Below are positions 9,102 to 17,156 of a stretch of DNA of 39,811 nt, piece by piece. A program made the position numbers and the translations under genes. The stretch is from the NCBI GenBank assembly GCA_017444985.1, contig JAFSVK010000102.1, forward strand, positions 1 through 39,811, read 5' to 3'. Positions within the stretch are counted from its first letter, which is position 1. Each line of letters opens with the position of its first letter. A model generated the notes under the pieces. The model worked only from the letters and a program-made list of their open reading frames with translations, searched no databases and was not told where the DNA came from. Source of the stretch: Bacillota bacterium. Its GTDB lineage: Bacteria; Bacillota; Clostridia; Lachnospirales; CAG-274.

Positions 9102-10559
9102 ATGAAAAAAAGATTAGCGGGCCTTTTGGTGGGAGTTGGTATTGTGGGAGTACTTGCAACGGTATATTTTACACTGCCAAAGCAAGAAAATAAAGGCGAG
9201 TTGTCGGAAGAAAGTACGGAGATCACCACTCTTATAACCGATACCCTTGAGGGAGAAAATATATCCCCTCTTTCAAGTGTAAACACTTTCACACTTAAAA
9301 ACCAAAAGGGTACGGTGGAAGTGTACAGACAGGGAAATAAGTGGGTAGTTAAGAATTGCGAAAATGCCAATGTTTCTCAAACAGTACTGGATAATATAGC
9401 GGCTCTTTTCACGGACCTTAGAATAGCGGAAAAGCTTCAAAATGAGGGAGATATTTCAAAATTCGGCTTCGGTGAAACGGAAGCCCTTGCAGAGGCTGTA
9501 AATGAGAAGGGAGAGCACCTTTCCATACACTTAGGCACAAATACCGTAGACGGGAAATACACCTATATATACTTGAATGAGGATAATAAAAGTATATATA
9601 CCATGGCAGATCCTTTTTCAAGATACTTAAACTACGGTATAGAGGATATTGTAGAAAAGAATTTTGCAAAAATAGAGAAAAAATCCATAACATACCTTGA
9701 CATAAAGAGAAAAGGCAAGGATGAGATGTTGGTGGTTTTCGACCCTTCAAATGCCGTTATACAAGACTTTGCCAACACCGGGGGCATGACGGCTATGGTC
9801 ATGAAAAAGCCTTTGAATGAGGTTGTGGTATATCCCGATAAGTTGCAACAGTACATACTTAAAAACACCGAGGCTATGAAAGTCTCTTCACTTGTTTCCC
9901 CGCAACCCAACAATATTGCCGACTATGGTCTTGAAGAGCCCTATATGGTGATAGAAATGGAAGATGAGGAAGGCACCAAGCTTAAGGTGGAAGTGGGAGA
10001 CAGTGTGCAATTGGAAGATACGGATTACAGATATGTTAAAGTAAATGAGGGTATATCCGTATTTCTTATGGAACAAAGATATCTTCAAGGTTTTGAGGAT
10101 GCCTATGCACCCGATATAATACAACCCTTTATAGCCCTTCACATAAGAAGAAATGTGGAAAATATCATCCTTGAAAAGGGAGATGAAAAGTATTTTGTGG
10201 ATTTCCGTGCAGAGGGAGAAAACAAAATATTTACGGACGAAGAGGGTGTTTTGAGAGATAACAGAAACACATACATAAATGATAAAAAGATAGAAAAGAA
10301 GGAGTTTTCCGACTTTTATGAAGCTGTTGTGGGCCTTTCCTTTGATGATGTGGTGGAAAATGCAGCCCCTACGGGAGAGCCCGTAGGAAAAATAACATTT
10401 AAGCTTACAGACGGCACCACCGATACGGAAGAGTTCTACGACTACGACACCAATTTCTACAGAGTTAAAAAGGGTGAGGATGCCTCCTTTATAATAGATA
10501 AGCAGGATATCCAAACCTTACTTACACAAGCAAAGGAATTATCTAAAGGGAACCTCTAA
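9102..10559 (+). CDS. DUF4340-type extracytoplasmic protein; stop codon supplied by inserted repeat
   Basis: 485 residues, start ATG with GAGG upstream. An N-terminal membrane helix (residues 4-23) is followed by repeated beta-rich modules. The phrase FTLKNQKGTVEVYRQGNKWVVKN is the DUF4340 pattern, and DYGLEEPYMVIEMEDEEGTKLKVEVG with YRYVKVNEGISVFL repeats it. DUF4340 genes commonly close GldA-GldF-GldG sets, and this one does. The protein probably assists the exporter at the outer face of the membrane; no catalytic motif is seen. The last codons are odd: after LTQAKELSK the reading frame runs into repeat copy C, whose first bases GGG AAC CTC TAA encode GNL and the stop. The original C-terminus is therefore altered or slightly truncated. 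Confidence 0.82.
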   Translation: MKKRLAGLLVGVGIVGVLATVYFTLPKQENKGELSEESTEITTLITDTLEGENISPLSSVNTFTLKNQKGTVEVYRQGNKWVVKNCENANVSQTVLDNIAALFTDLRIAEKLQNEGDISKFGFGETEALAEAVNEKGEHLSIHLGTNTVDGKYTYIYLNEDNKSIYTMADPFSRYLNYGIEDIVEKNFAKIEKKSITYLDIKRKGKDEMLVVFDPSNAVIQDFANTGGMTAMVMKKPLNEVVVYPDKLQQYILKNTEAMKVSSLVSPQPNNIADYGLEEPYMVIEMEDEEGTKLKVEVGDSVQLEDTDYRYVKVNEGISVFLMEQRYLQGFEDAYAPDIIQPFIALHIRRNVENIILEKGDEKYFVDFRAEGENKIFTDEEGVLRDNRNTYINDKKIEKKEFSDFYEAVVGLSFDDVVENAAPTGEPVGKITFKLTDGTTDTEEFYDYDTNFYRVKKGEDASFIIDKQDIQTLLTQAKELSKGNL

Positions 10560-10704
10560 AAAGTCATAAATTGTAAAATTGGCTATCTTGCAAAGGTTAG
10601 GCGTCAATGTCTCTCACCAATGCTCTACATTGGCTTCGAGCCATTTCCTAGCCCTCGAACAAGATATCTCAATTTTACTTCAATAGCACTTTTTAGAGCT
10701 CCCC
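10548..10704 (-). repeat. 157-bp MITE-like repeat, copy C (complete, with target duplication)
   Basis: Ends GGGAACCTCTAAAAAGT and ACTTTTTAGAGCTCCCC. It is flanked by TAAA at 10544-10547 and TAAA at 10705-10708, a 4-bp target duplication. The first 12 bases are the last codons and stop of the DUF4340 gene. The inner arm is the CCTAACCTTTGC variant, shared with copy D. It lies 12 bp upstream of the BirA-like operator of bioY. Confidence 0.95.
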
Positions 10705-10716
10705 TAAATAAAAAGC

Positions 10717-10749
10717 CTGTTAACTATAAAACTTAAAAACGGTTGACAG
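10717..10749 (+). promoter_or_regulatory. Candidate BirA operator upstream of bioY
   Basis: Two half-sites, CTGTTAACT (10717-10725) and GGTTGACAG (10741-10749), form an imperfect dyad separated by 15 nt. This is the architecture known for BirA biotin operators (9-bp arms related to TTGTTAACC and GGTTAACAA, spaced 14-16). The right arm contains the -35 box TTGACA, so binding would block RNA polymerase. The downstream gene is a biotin transporter. Predicted: repression when biotin is plentiful. Confidence 0.7.
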
Positions 10750-10771
10750 AAAATTTTATATATGCTAAAAT
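10743..10771 (+). promoter_or_regulatory. Sigma-A promoter of bioY
   Basis: TTGACA (10743-10748), 17-nt spacer, TAAAAT (10766-10771). Just after it CTCCGT (10774-10779) is complementary to ACGGAG (10788-10793) within the ribosome binding site, but that arm lies at or before the predicted start, so RNA pairing is doubtful. Confidence 0.85.
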
Positions 10772-10801
10772 ATCTCCGTGTTAAAAACGGAGGTGTTTGA
10801 T

Positions 10802-11332
10802 ATGAAAACAAAAGATATAACACAAATAGCCCTTGTAGCGGCAATAATGTGCGTGTGCGGCCCCATATCCCTTAACATAGGTCCCATACCCGTGACCTTA
10901 ACAAATTTGGTGATATACATTGCCCTTTACATTACGGGTATGAAAAAGACTCTTATAAGCTACATAATTTATTACTTGTTGGGTCTTGTAGGGCTTCCCG
11001 TATTTTCCAACTACGGTAGCGGTATAGCCAAGGCAGTGGGACCTACGGGTGGCTTTCTTGCAGGCTTTATATTCGTAATACTTATAGGCGGTATAATGAT
11101 GGAAAAAACCAAGTTAAGGCTTTTACACCTGTTGGGTTTGGTGGTAGGTACTTGGATATTATACCTTTTCGGTACCCTTTGGTATGTCAGAGGTGCGGGA
11201 GGTAGCTTCGCAGCAGCCTTCGGAGTGTGTGTAGCACCCTTCATACTTGTGGATACAGTCAAGATGCTTATTGGTATGGCTGTGGGTCTTGCAGTAAAGC
11301 TAAGGCTTAAAAAGGCGCAGATAGGGGCTTGA
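10802..11332 (+). CDS. bioY: Biotin transporter S component BioY
   Basis: 176 residues from the ATG at 10802, chosen because ACGGAGG sits 8 nt upstream; an in-frame GTG at 10778 has no site. BioY binds biotin in the membrane and works with an ECF energy-coupling module (not in this window). About six hydrophobic segments. Family motifs seen: ITQIALVAAIMCVCGPISLNIG near the N-terminus, PVTLTNLVIYIA, YYLLGLVGLPVFSNYGSGI, and VGPTGGFLAGF, which are the conserved BioY blocks. Length is typical. It has its own promoter with a BirA-like operator, and the ProX-like gene begins 10 nt after its stop. Confidence 0.93.
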   Translation: MKTKDITQIALVAAIMCVCGPISLNIGPIPVTLTNLVIYIALYITGMKKTLISYIIYYLLGLVGLPVFSNYGSGIAKAVGPTGGFLAGFIFVILIGGIMMEKTKLRLLHLLGLVVGTWILYLFGTLWYVRGAGGSFAAAFGVCVAPFILVDTVKMLIGMAVGLAVKLRLKKAQIGA

Positions 11333-11341
11333 GGAGAAAAT

Positions 11342-11884
11342 ATGCAAATTTACACATCCCGTCCAAGCAATACGGAAAACAGAGAAGAAAGAGAAATAAG
11401 ATGCTATGACTTTTTGGATACACTTAACATAGCCTATGAAAGAGTAGACCACGAAAGAGCGGATACCATGGAAGCCTGTCTTGCCATAGACGAGGCTTTG
11501 GATGTTAAGATGTGCAAAAATCTCTTTCTGTGCAACAGACAAAAAACAGCCTTTTACCTCCTGCTTATGCCGGGAGATAAAAAGTTTAAAACAAAGGAGC
11601 TCTCAGCTCAAATAAATACCGCCAGGCTCTCCTTTGCCGAACCCGAGGATATGCTTAAGTACTTGGATATAAATCCCGGGGCGGTAAGTGTACTGGGCCT
11701 CATTAACGATAGGGAAGGCAATGTTAAGCTTTTGGTGGATGAGGATCTCCTCAAAGATGAATACATAGGCGTACACCCCTGTGTGAATACATCGTCTCTT
11801 AAACTTAAAACAGAGGATGTTTTGGGAGAGTTTTTAAAGGCAACGAAACACGATATGTGTAAAGTTTTTCTTAAGGGAGAATAG
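11342..11884 (+). CDS. Prolyl-tRNA editing protein (ProX/YbaK family)
   Basis: 180 residues, ATG with GAGGAG upstream. It belongs to the YbaK/ProX editing-domain family, free-standing enzymes that hydrolyse mischarged Ala- or Cys-tRNA(Pro). Characteristic pieces are the N-terminal YERVDHERADTMEAC, CKNLFLCNRQKTAFYLLLMPGDKKFKTKEL containing the KNLFL motif, the GAVSVLGLINDREGNVKLLVD block, and the ending IGVHPCVNTSSLKL. The form resembles PrdX/ProX rather than YbaK because of the NDREG and HPCVN(T) patterns. It probably shares the bioY transcript but has no metabolic link to biotin. A strong hairpin terminator follows. Confidence 0.85.
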   Translation: MQIYTSRPSNTENREEREIRCYDFLDTLNIAYERVDHERADTMEACLAIDEALDVKMCKNLFLCNRQKTAFYLLLMPGDKKFKTKELSAQINTARLSFAEPEDMLKYLDINPGAVSVLGLINDREGNVKLLVDEDLLKDEYIGVHPCVNTSSLKLKTEDVLGEFLKATKHDMCKVFLKGE

Positions 11885-11921
11885 TAGCGGGTTAATGGTG
11901 GAATTTGTTGACCCAAATCAA

Positions 11922-11958
11922 ACAGGCTGTGAAAACAATGTTTCACAGCCTGTCTTTT
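11922..11958 (+). terminator. Strong hairpin terminator between convergent proX-like gene and ilvE
   Basis: Perfect 13-bp stem ACAGGCTGTGAAA / TTTCACAGCCTGT with loop ACAATG, followed by CTTTTAT. It lies between two convergent genes and the palindrome can serve both, though the T-run is better on the plus strand. Confidence 0.88.
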
Positions 11959-11959
11959 A

Positions 11960-13027
11960 TCAGATCTTTGTTATCCAGTTCATATCATCGGGAAGTTTGC
12001 CCCACTGTATGCCTGTAATGGTATCATAGAGCTTTTGAGTTACCTCGCCAATTTTACCGTCGTTTATTTTACATACCTCATCCTCATAGCGAAGCTCGCC
12101 TACGGGGGAGATAACGGCTGCTGTACCCGTACCGAATACTTCTTCAAGCTTGCCGTCTTTGTATGCCTGTATAAGGTCTGTTATGGCAAGTCTGTCCTCG
12201 GATACTTTGTAGCCCCACTTCTTTAAAAGTTCTATACAGCTCATTCTTGTAACACCCGGTAAGACTGTGCCTACACAGGGAGCTGTGTAAATGGTGCCGT
12301 CAATTTTGAAGAAACAGTTCATGGAACCTACTTCTTCCACATACTTTCTTTCCACACCGTCAAGCCAAAGTACCTGCTCATACCCAAGGTCGTGAGCCTT
12401 TACCTGTCCTGCAAGGGAGCCTGCGTAGTTACCTCCGCACTTTGTAAAGCCCGTACCTCCGGGAGTGGCACGTACATACTCATCTTCTACATATATCTTA
12501 ACGGGATCGAGGCCGCTTTCGTAATATGCGCCTACGGGGGAGCATATTATTATAAATTTGTGAGATGTGGCTGTTCTTACACCCAAGTGAGGCTCATCCG
12601 CAAAAACGAAGGGACGGATATAAAGGGATGTACCCTCATCGGAAGGCACCCAATCCTTTTCAACTTTAACTATCTCTTTTACAGCTTGAACAAAATCTTC
12701 AACTTCAAGGTAGGGAAGACACATTCTCTTGTTGGTGTTTATCATTCTTGCCGCATTCTTTTCGGGTCTGAAAAGCTGTACGGAACCGTCTGCCGTTCTG
12801 TAAGCTTTAAGACCTTCGAAGGACTCCATAGCATAGTGGAGCACCATAGCCGCAGGGTCTATGGAAAGAGGAGCGTAGGGCACTATACGGGCATCATGCC
12901 AACCCTTGCCTTCCGTCCAATCTATAATAAGCATGTGATCGGTGTATATATTACCGAAGCCCAGCTTATCGCCTTTTGCAGGTTTTTTCTTGGGATTTTG
13001 AGTTAATTCTTTTTTGATTTCAAGCAT
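11960..13027 (-). CDS. ilvE: Branched-chain amino acid aminotransferase
   Basis: 355 residues, class IV PLP aminotransferase. It exchanges the amino group between glutamate and the 2-oxo acids of valine, leucine and isoleucine. Visible: MESFEGLKAYR, RPEKNAARM, the SLYIRPF block, and GFTKCGGNYAG with the Schiff-base lysine at residue 196, followed by EVGSMNCFF and GTVLPGVTR, then FGTGTAAVISPV for phosphate binding. Length and motifs match the long IlvE type of Firmicutes and eukaryotes. It has its own promoter at 13089-13117 and a short leader, too short for a T-box. It is monocistronic between a terminator and repeat copy D. Confidence 0.95.
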   Translation of the reverse strand: MLEIKKELTQNPKKKPAKGDKLGFGNIYTDHMLIIDWTEGKGWHDARIVPYAPLSIDPAAMVLHYAMESFEGLKAYRTADGSVQLFRPEKNAARMINTNKRMCLPYLEVEDFVQAVKEIVKVEKDWVPSDEGTSLYIRPFVFADEPHLGVRTATSHKFIIICSPVGAYYESGLDPVKIYVEDEYVRATPGGTGFTKCGGNYAGSLAGQVKAHDLGYEQVLWLDGVERKYVEEVGSMNCFFKIDGTIYTAPCVGTVLPGVTRMSCIELLKKWGYKVSEDRLAITDLIQAYKDGKLEEVFGTGTAAVISPVGELRYEDEVCKINDGKIGEVTQKLYDTITGIQWGKLPDDMNWITKI

Positions 13028-13088
13028 AAAGCTAAACCTCTTTTCTCGTTGGAAATTGTTTTTTACCCCTAAAGGGCTTCTTTAAAGT

Positions 13089-13117
13089 ATTATAGTACTT
13101 TACATTAAACAATTCAA
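13089..13117 (-). promoter_or_regulatory. Sigma-A promoter of ilvE
   Basis: Minus strand TTGAAT (13112-13117), 17-nt spacer, TATAAT (13089-13094). Repeat copy D starts 12 nt upstream of the -35 box, so any upstream regulatory element may have been displaced by it. Confidence 0.82.
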
Positions 13118-13128
13118 GTAAATTTTAT

Positions 13129-13285
13129 GGGAAACTCTAAAAACTGCTATTGAAGTAAAATTGAGATAGCTTGTTCGAGGAACGGGAAATGGCTCGAAGC
13201 CAATGTAGAGCATTGGTGAGAGACATTGACGACTAACCTTTGCAAGATAGCCAATTTTACGATTTATGAGTTTTTAGAGGTTCCC
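13129..13285 (+). repeat. 157-bp MITE-like repeat, copy D (complete, with target duplication)
   Basis: Ends GGGAAACTCTAAAAACT and AGTTTTTAGAGGTTCCC. It is flanked by TTAT at 13125-13128 and TTAT at 13286-13289, a clear 4-bp target duplication. The inner arm is the CTAACCTTTGC variant like copy C. It sits between the ilvE promoter and the 3' end of the dockerin/CotH gene. Confidence 0.95.
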
Positions 13286-13305
13286 TTATATCTTTGTTAT
13301 GAAAA

Positions 13306-15351
13306 TTAAGATGCATCGGCACCCGAGGTATATTGGAGCACCACAGCTGCATCTTTGGCATCTATTGCGGTATCTCCGTTTATGTCACCTATAAAGTATA
13401 CCCTCGTATCAAGTTTTTGTACACCGCTGGCGTGCATAAGCAGTAGGGCTGCATCCTTTGAGTCGAGAACATTGTCTTGGTTTACATCACCTAATATATA
13501 TGTAGGGGTGTATTGTGAAAAATGGGAGCTAAGGAATACTTGGCGTTTTTGGGCAAAATCCTTTACCATTTCCAAAGATTCCATATAGGTGTTACCGCTT
13601 CTGTCACCGAATACACAGTATTCTCTGCCTCCGTAGGTGTGCCAAAGGGCATTGTTCATCTCGGCGGAGGGGAGTATGCGTTTGCCGTATTCCATGATCT
13701 CGGGGTTATCACCGTAAAGAAGGGTAGAAAGAGCAGGCTCAAAATTATCCTGCCATACCCTTGAAACTATCTCCTTGTATTCGGGCTTTTTGTACATTTT
13801 TCCCAGCCAGCCCACACCCTCTGTGGGAAGTCCGCTTTCGGGGGTGTTGGTAGGGGAGTAGTTGTTTATGGGATAGCAAGCCGCATATATTTTATCTGTA
13901 GCAAAGGAGTTTGAAGAATCGCCTTCGGAGTTTTGTATGGTCCTGTAAAATGTACCGTAGGCAAGGTCGTAATCCCATACGGGAGCAAAGTGTAACTTGC
14001 CGTCTCCCGTAATATCCGAATCCTTCCACATATAGAAGCTTGAGGAACCCGCATCTATATTCATGGATATCTCTTCTATGAGATAGGCTCTTGCTAAGGA
14101 GTCTACATCCATATATTCGCTGTAGTGTTTGCCGAGGCTATTATACCCCGTATCGGAATATATGGCATCTTCAAGCTCTTGCATAAACTCTCTTATGTAC
14201 TCTGTTTGGGCTTTTGAGGCTATTTCGGGGGAGTCTAACTGAACCACCTGACCTCTTGATGTAACAAAGCCGCTTTCCGCCTTGTAGTAGTACCTGTTCC
14301 ACTGTTGGAACTGCAATATATACCCTCCCGTTATGTCCTCGGGGTCGTTGGGTATATCAAAGTACTTGTAGGAGTTTGTTTTGCAATCGTATATATTATC
14401 TGCGTTCACCGCAACTCTGGGGTAGGTATCAAGTTCCTTTTCGTTTATCTTTTCCGTATCCTCTTCAAGGTCTCTTACGTTAAGGCGATTTTTTTGTACC
14501 TGTATCCTCTCGCAAAGCTGATATGTTCCGCGATAGGAACCGTTTACATAGAAGTCTACGAAAACAGAGTCTATAACATAATCCATACCCGCAAGTCTGC
14601 TTAACTCCATTGTAAAGTAGTTTCTCATAAGGGAGTGGTCAAGGTAGTTGGATATAAGCATCCATTTTTTTGCCTTTCCCATACCGTAGAGGTCGGCTTT
14701 TGAGGGCAGCTTTAAGTTATAGGGCTTTTTCTTGCTGTAGGACCAGGAGGAGTTTCCGTGGGAGGTAAGCTTTTCTATAGCTCCCGAGTACTCTTGCCCG
14801 CCCTTGTCGTTTAGCATAAGTATATTGCCTGTTTCCGTAAGATTGCCGTTAGAGTCCAAATTATTTATGGAGCCGCTTGTGGCATCAAGGTATATACAAC
14901 CGAGATTTGACTGCATCACCTTAACTTTACCGTATTCCGTATCCCCCACCTTAAGCGTAAACTCGTCGGAGGAGGCGAGTATATCCGTACTTTCTCCCGA
15001 TACTACGGGGGTGTCGTTTAAGTAAAGGGGAGCCTCGGCGGTGTAGGTTATTGTGAGAGCATCTCTTTTTGCTGTGGAGGGCAGGTATATATATCTGCAG
15101 TCCTCCCATATATTGTAGGACCAATCCGTATAGTCAAGCTCCGTTTCCACAGCGGGAGAAAGGTTTGATATACGGAAAAGAGATACGGGTACCTCTTGGT
15201 ATATATTATCCTCTCCCGCATAGAGCTTAACTTCGGGGTAAGTTTTATCTTCCTGTCTGAAGGAGGTTATAGGTATCTCCTCATCGGCGTGCAGGGGAGT
15301 AGCTGTGTTTAAAAGGGTAAATGCCAATAGGGCGATAAATTTTTTTCTCAT
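13306..15351 (-). CDS. CotH-kinase family protein with C-terminal type I dockerin
   Basis: 681 residues from the ATG at 15351 (AAGGAG 8 nt upstream; a TTG two codons earlier has no spacing). An N-terminal signal peptide ends near TPLHA-DEE, so the protein is secreted. An N-terminal beta region precedes the CotH domain, marked by KLTSHGNSSWSYSKKKPYNLKL, YLDHSLMRNYFTMEL, YRGTYQLCERIQV and FAPVWDYDLAYG (the WDxDxxxG motif with catalytic acid). The C-terminus holds two dockerin calcium loops, GDVNQDNVLDSKDAALLL and GDINGDTAIDAKDAAVVL, with Ser-Lys and Ala-Lys at loop positions 10-11. A dockerin docks to a cohesin of a scaffold, so this is probably part of a cellulosome-like surface complex. No cohesin or scaffoldin is in the window. 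CotH domains are protein kinases in spore coats; the substrate here is unknown. Last gene of its train. Confidence 0.88.
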   Translation of the reverse strand: MRKKFIALLAFTLLNTATPLHADEEIPITSFRQEDKTYPEVKLYAGEDNIYQEVPVSLFRISNLSPAVETELDYTDWSYNIWEDCRYIYLPSTAKRDALTITYTAEAPLYLNDTPVVSGESTDILASSDEFTLKVGDTEYGKVKVMQSNLGCIYLDATSGSINNLDSNGNLTETGNILMLNDKGGQEYSGAIEKLTSHGNSSWSYSKKKPYNLKLPSKADLYGMGKAKKWMLISNYLDHSLMRNYFTMELSRLAGMDYVIDSVFVDFYVNGSYRGTYQLCERIQVQKNRLNVRDLEEDTEKINEKELDTYPRVAVNADNIYDCKTNSYKYFDIPNDPEDITGGYILQFQQWNRYYYKAESGFVTSRGQVVQLDSPEIASKAQTEYIREFMQELEDAIYSDTGYNSLGKHYSEYMDVDSLARAYLIEEISMNIDAGSSSFYMWKDSDITGDGKLHFAPVWDYDLAYGTFYRTIQNSEGDSSNSFATDKIYAACYPINNYSPTNTPESGLPTEGVGWLGKMYKKPEYKEIVSRVWQDNFEPALSTLLYGDNPEIMEYGKRILPSAEMNNALWHTYGGREYCVFGDRSGNTYMESLEMVKDFAQKRQVFLSSHFSQYTPTYILGDVNQDNVLDSKDAALLLMHASGVQKLDTRVYFIGDINGDTAIDAKDAAVVLQYTSGADAS

Positions 15352-15363
15352 AGGCAAAGCTCC

Positions 15364-16203
15364 TTACAGATTTTTCAGTTCCTTTTCTATGTCTTGTTTT
15401 GTTACCGTTGAAAGGGAGGATATATAGCCGTTTGCAGCCTTCTCCAAAAGCTCCCTTGCCTTTTCCTTATCCTTGTTCTTTTTAATAAGGGCAAGGTAGT
15501 AAAGACTTTCGGGCATGGTATCTTTTATGGAGAGAGCCTTTTCAAAATGCTCCTCCGCTTTTTCAAAGTTTCCTCTTCTGTATTCTATCTGTCCAAGGTT
15601 ATCCCAAGCGGGAGCGTGAAAGGCATTGTCTTTTATGGCAAGGTTCGTTTGCTCCTCGGCTTTTTCAAAATCACCCTTAAGAAGGTAAAAATAGCCTAAG
15701 GTGGTAAGGGTGCTGGGGTTTAGGTAGGTGTATCTGTCTTTAAGGTCAAGAAGGGTGGCAATAGCCAGGTCTATATCCCCAAGCACCCAGTAACAGCTGG
15801 ATTTTGCCAAGGGTATAAGCTTATCAAAAAGCACCGAAGTGTTTATGATCTCCGCCCTTTTGAAAAGGTCTAAAGCCTGTTCCGCCTGCCCCGTATGGAG
15901 AAGGTCAAGGGCATAGTTGTATATGGCTCTTACATTTCGTGTATTCTTATCTACTGCTTTTTTGTAGAATACCTTAGCTTTATCGGGCATTCTTTTGGCG
16001 TAGTAGTAGTTTCCGATCATACCCAAAACGTATGCACGGCATATAAGTGCCGATAAAAGCAGATAGCCTAAAAATGCGGGTATTATCCACCATTCGGGGA
16101 GTCTTGCAAAGTAGTGGAGCACTATCCATGCCAGCATAAGAAAGCCAAGCAAAGACCATCTCCAAAATTTTACAAGGTCAACTTTGTTCTTTAAGTGTTT
16201 CAT
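15364..16203 (-). CDS. Membrane-anchored TPR-repeat protein
   Basis: 279 residues. Two N-terminal membrane helices (about residues 15-30 and 38-60) precede a cytoplasmic array of tetratricopeptide repeats. Repeat phrases include GNYYYAKRMPDKAKVFYKKA, NYALDLLHTGQAEQALDLFK, TLGYFYLLKGDFEKAEEQTN and NLGQIEYRRGNFEKAEEHFE. TPR arrays bind proteins and carry no catalysis. The gene overlaps the glycosyltransferase by 26 nt and its stop lies within the ribosome binding region of the dockerin gene. That tight coupling suggests a shared role, perhaps as a scaffold at the membrane for surface glycan or protein handling; this is inference from position only. Confidence 0.82.
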   Translation of the reverse strand: MKHLKNKVDLVKFWRWSLLGFLMLAWIVLHYFARLPEWWIIPAFLGYLLLSALICRAYVLGMIGNYYYAKRMPDKAKVFYKKAVDKNTRNVRAIYNYALDLLHTGQAEQALDLFKRAEIINTSVLFDKLIPLAKSSCYWVLGDIDLAIATLLDLKDRYTYLNPSTLTTLGYFYLLKGDFEKAEEQTNLAIKDNAFHAPAWDNLGQIEYRRGNFEKAEEHFEKALSIKDTMPESLYYLALIKKNKDKEKARELLEKAANGYISSLSTVTKQDIEKELKNL

Positions 16204-17152
16204 TTTTTTCGCTTTCGTTCATTAAGTCTTTTTTTCTGTCGGATACGAAAAAGAGTCGGAACTCAAAATCCTGTTTGTTCTTTTCGGCCAAGGTCGCCAA
16301 AGTGGCACCCGTAAATAGGCTGTTCAGAGCCGCCACACCCGTAAAGCCGCAACATATCAGGGTGGGTAGTTTGGGTACAAGCCCCGTACCGAAGTATTCC
16401 GTAAGTACGGGTATGAAAAATCCCACACTTATTAAGAAAAGAACTACGGCAAGAGCCGAAAAGAATTTGTGGGGCTTGTAGTTTTTAAAAAGCTTCAATA
16501 TGGTACATAGCACCTTAAAACCGTCAGAGTAGGTGTTAAGCTTTGAAAAACTGCCCTCCGTTCTGTCTTTGTAGTCTACTACCACATTTTCCACAAGCAT
16601 ATTTTTGTCTATGGCGTGTATGGTCATTTCCGTCTCTATTTCAAAACCCTTTGAAAGTACGGGAAATGTTTTTACAAACTCATAGCTGAAGGCACGAAGG
16701 CCTGTCATGATATCCTTTATATTGCTTTTAAAAAGCTTATTTATAGTGCCTCTTACAAGGCTGTTGCCAAAGTTGTGGAAGGGTCTTTTGTTTTCGGTAA
16801 AGTAGGTGGAGGATAGCCTGTCACCTATGACCATATCCACATTCTTTTCAAGCACAAGCTTTGCCATATCGGGCACGGGGGCAACGGGGTAGGTGTCGTC
16901 ACCGTCTGTCATAATGTAGCAGAGGGCATCTATCTCTCTGAACATTCTTCTTATAACATTTCCCTTGCCTTGGTTGTACTCGTATCTTACCACAGCCCCT
17001 GCGGCACGGGCTATTTCTCCCGTACCGTCATCGGAGTTGTTGTCATATACGTATATGGTAGCCTCGGGGAGATATTTTTTGTAGTCTTCCACTACTTTTT
17101 TAATGGTTTTGCTTTCGTTGTAGCAGGGTATAAGTACCGCTATTTTATCCAT
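16178..17152 (-). CDS. Family 2 glycosyltransferase with two C-terminal membrane helices
   Basis: 324 residues from the ATG at 17152, chosen because GGAG in the preceding gene's end is 7 nt upstream. The GT-A domain has the opening AVLIPCYNESKTI, the nucleotide motif YDNNSDDGTGEIA, and the DXD-type metal site MTDGDDTYP. The segment IMTGLRAFSYEFVKTFPVLSKGFEIETEM with VDYKDRTEGSFSK is shared with dolichyl/polyprenyl-phosphate hexose synthases (GtrB/DPM1 type). Two hydrophobic segments follow near residues 230-285. It probably transfers a sugar from a nucleotide to polyprenyl phosphate at the inner membrane face. It is placed 4 nt after the GH28 gene. Confidence 0.86.
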   Translation of the reverse strand: MDKIAVLIPCYNESKTIKKVVEDYKKYLPEATIYVYDNNSDDGTGEIARAAGAVVRYEYNQGKGNVIRRMFREIDALCYIMTDGDDTYPVAPVPDMAKLVLEKNVDMVIGDRLSSTYFTENKRPFHNFGNSLVRGTINKLFKSNIKDIMTGLRAFSYEFVKTFPVLSKGFEIETEMTIHAIDKNMLVENVVVDYKDRTEGSFSKLNTYSDGFKVLCTILKLFKNYKPHKFFSALAVVLFLISVGFFIPVLTEYFGTGLVPKLPTLICCGFTGVAALNSLFTGATLATLAEKNKQDFEFRLFFVSDRKKDLMNESEKNETLKEQS

Positions 17153-17156
17153 GGTA

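Noticed and set aside
10774..10793. Hairpin CTCCGT/ACGGAG hiding the bioY ribosome binding site
   Set aside because: The left arm lies at or before the expected transcription start, so it may not be in the RNA; the dyad fits a DNA operator better a few bases upstream.
11960..13128. T-box leader regulating ilvE
   Set aside because: The leader from the predicted start is only about 55 nt, too short for a T-box, and no T-box sequence was seen.
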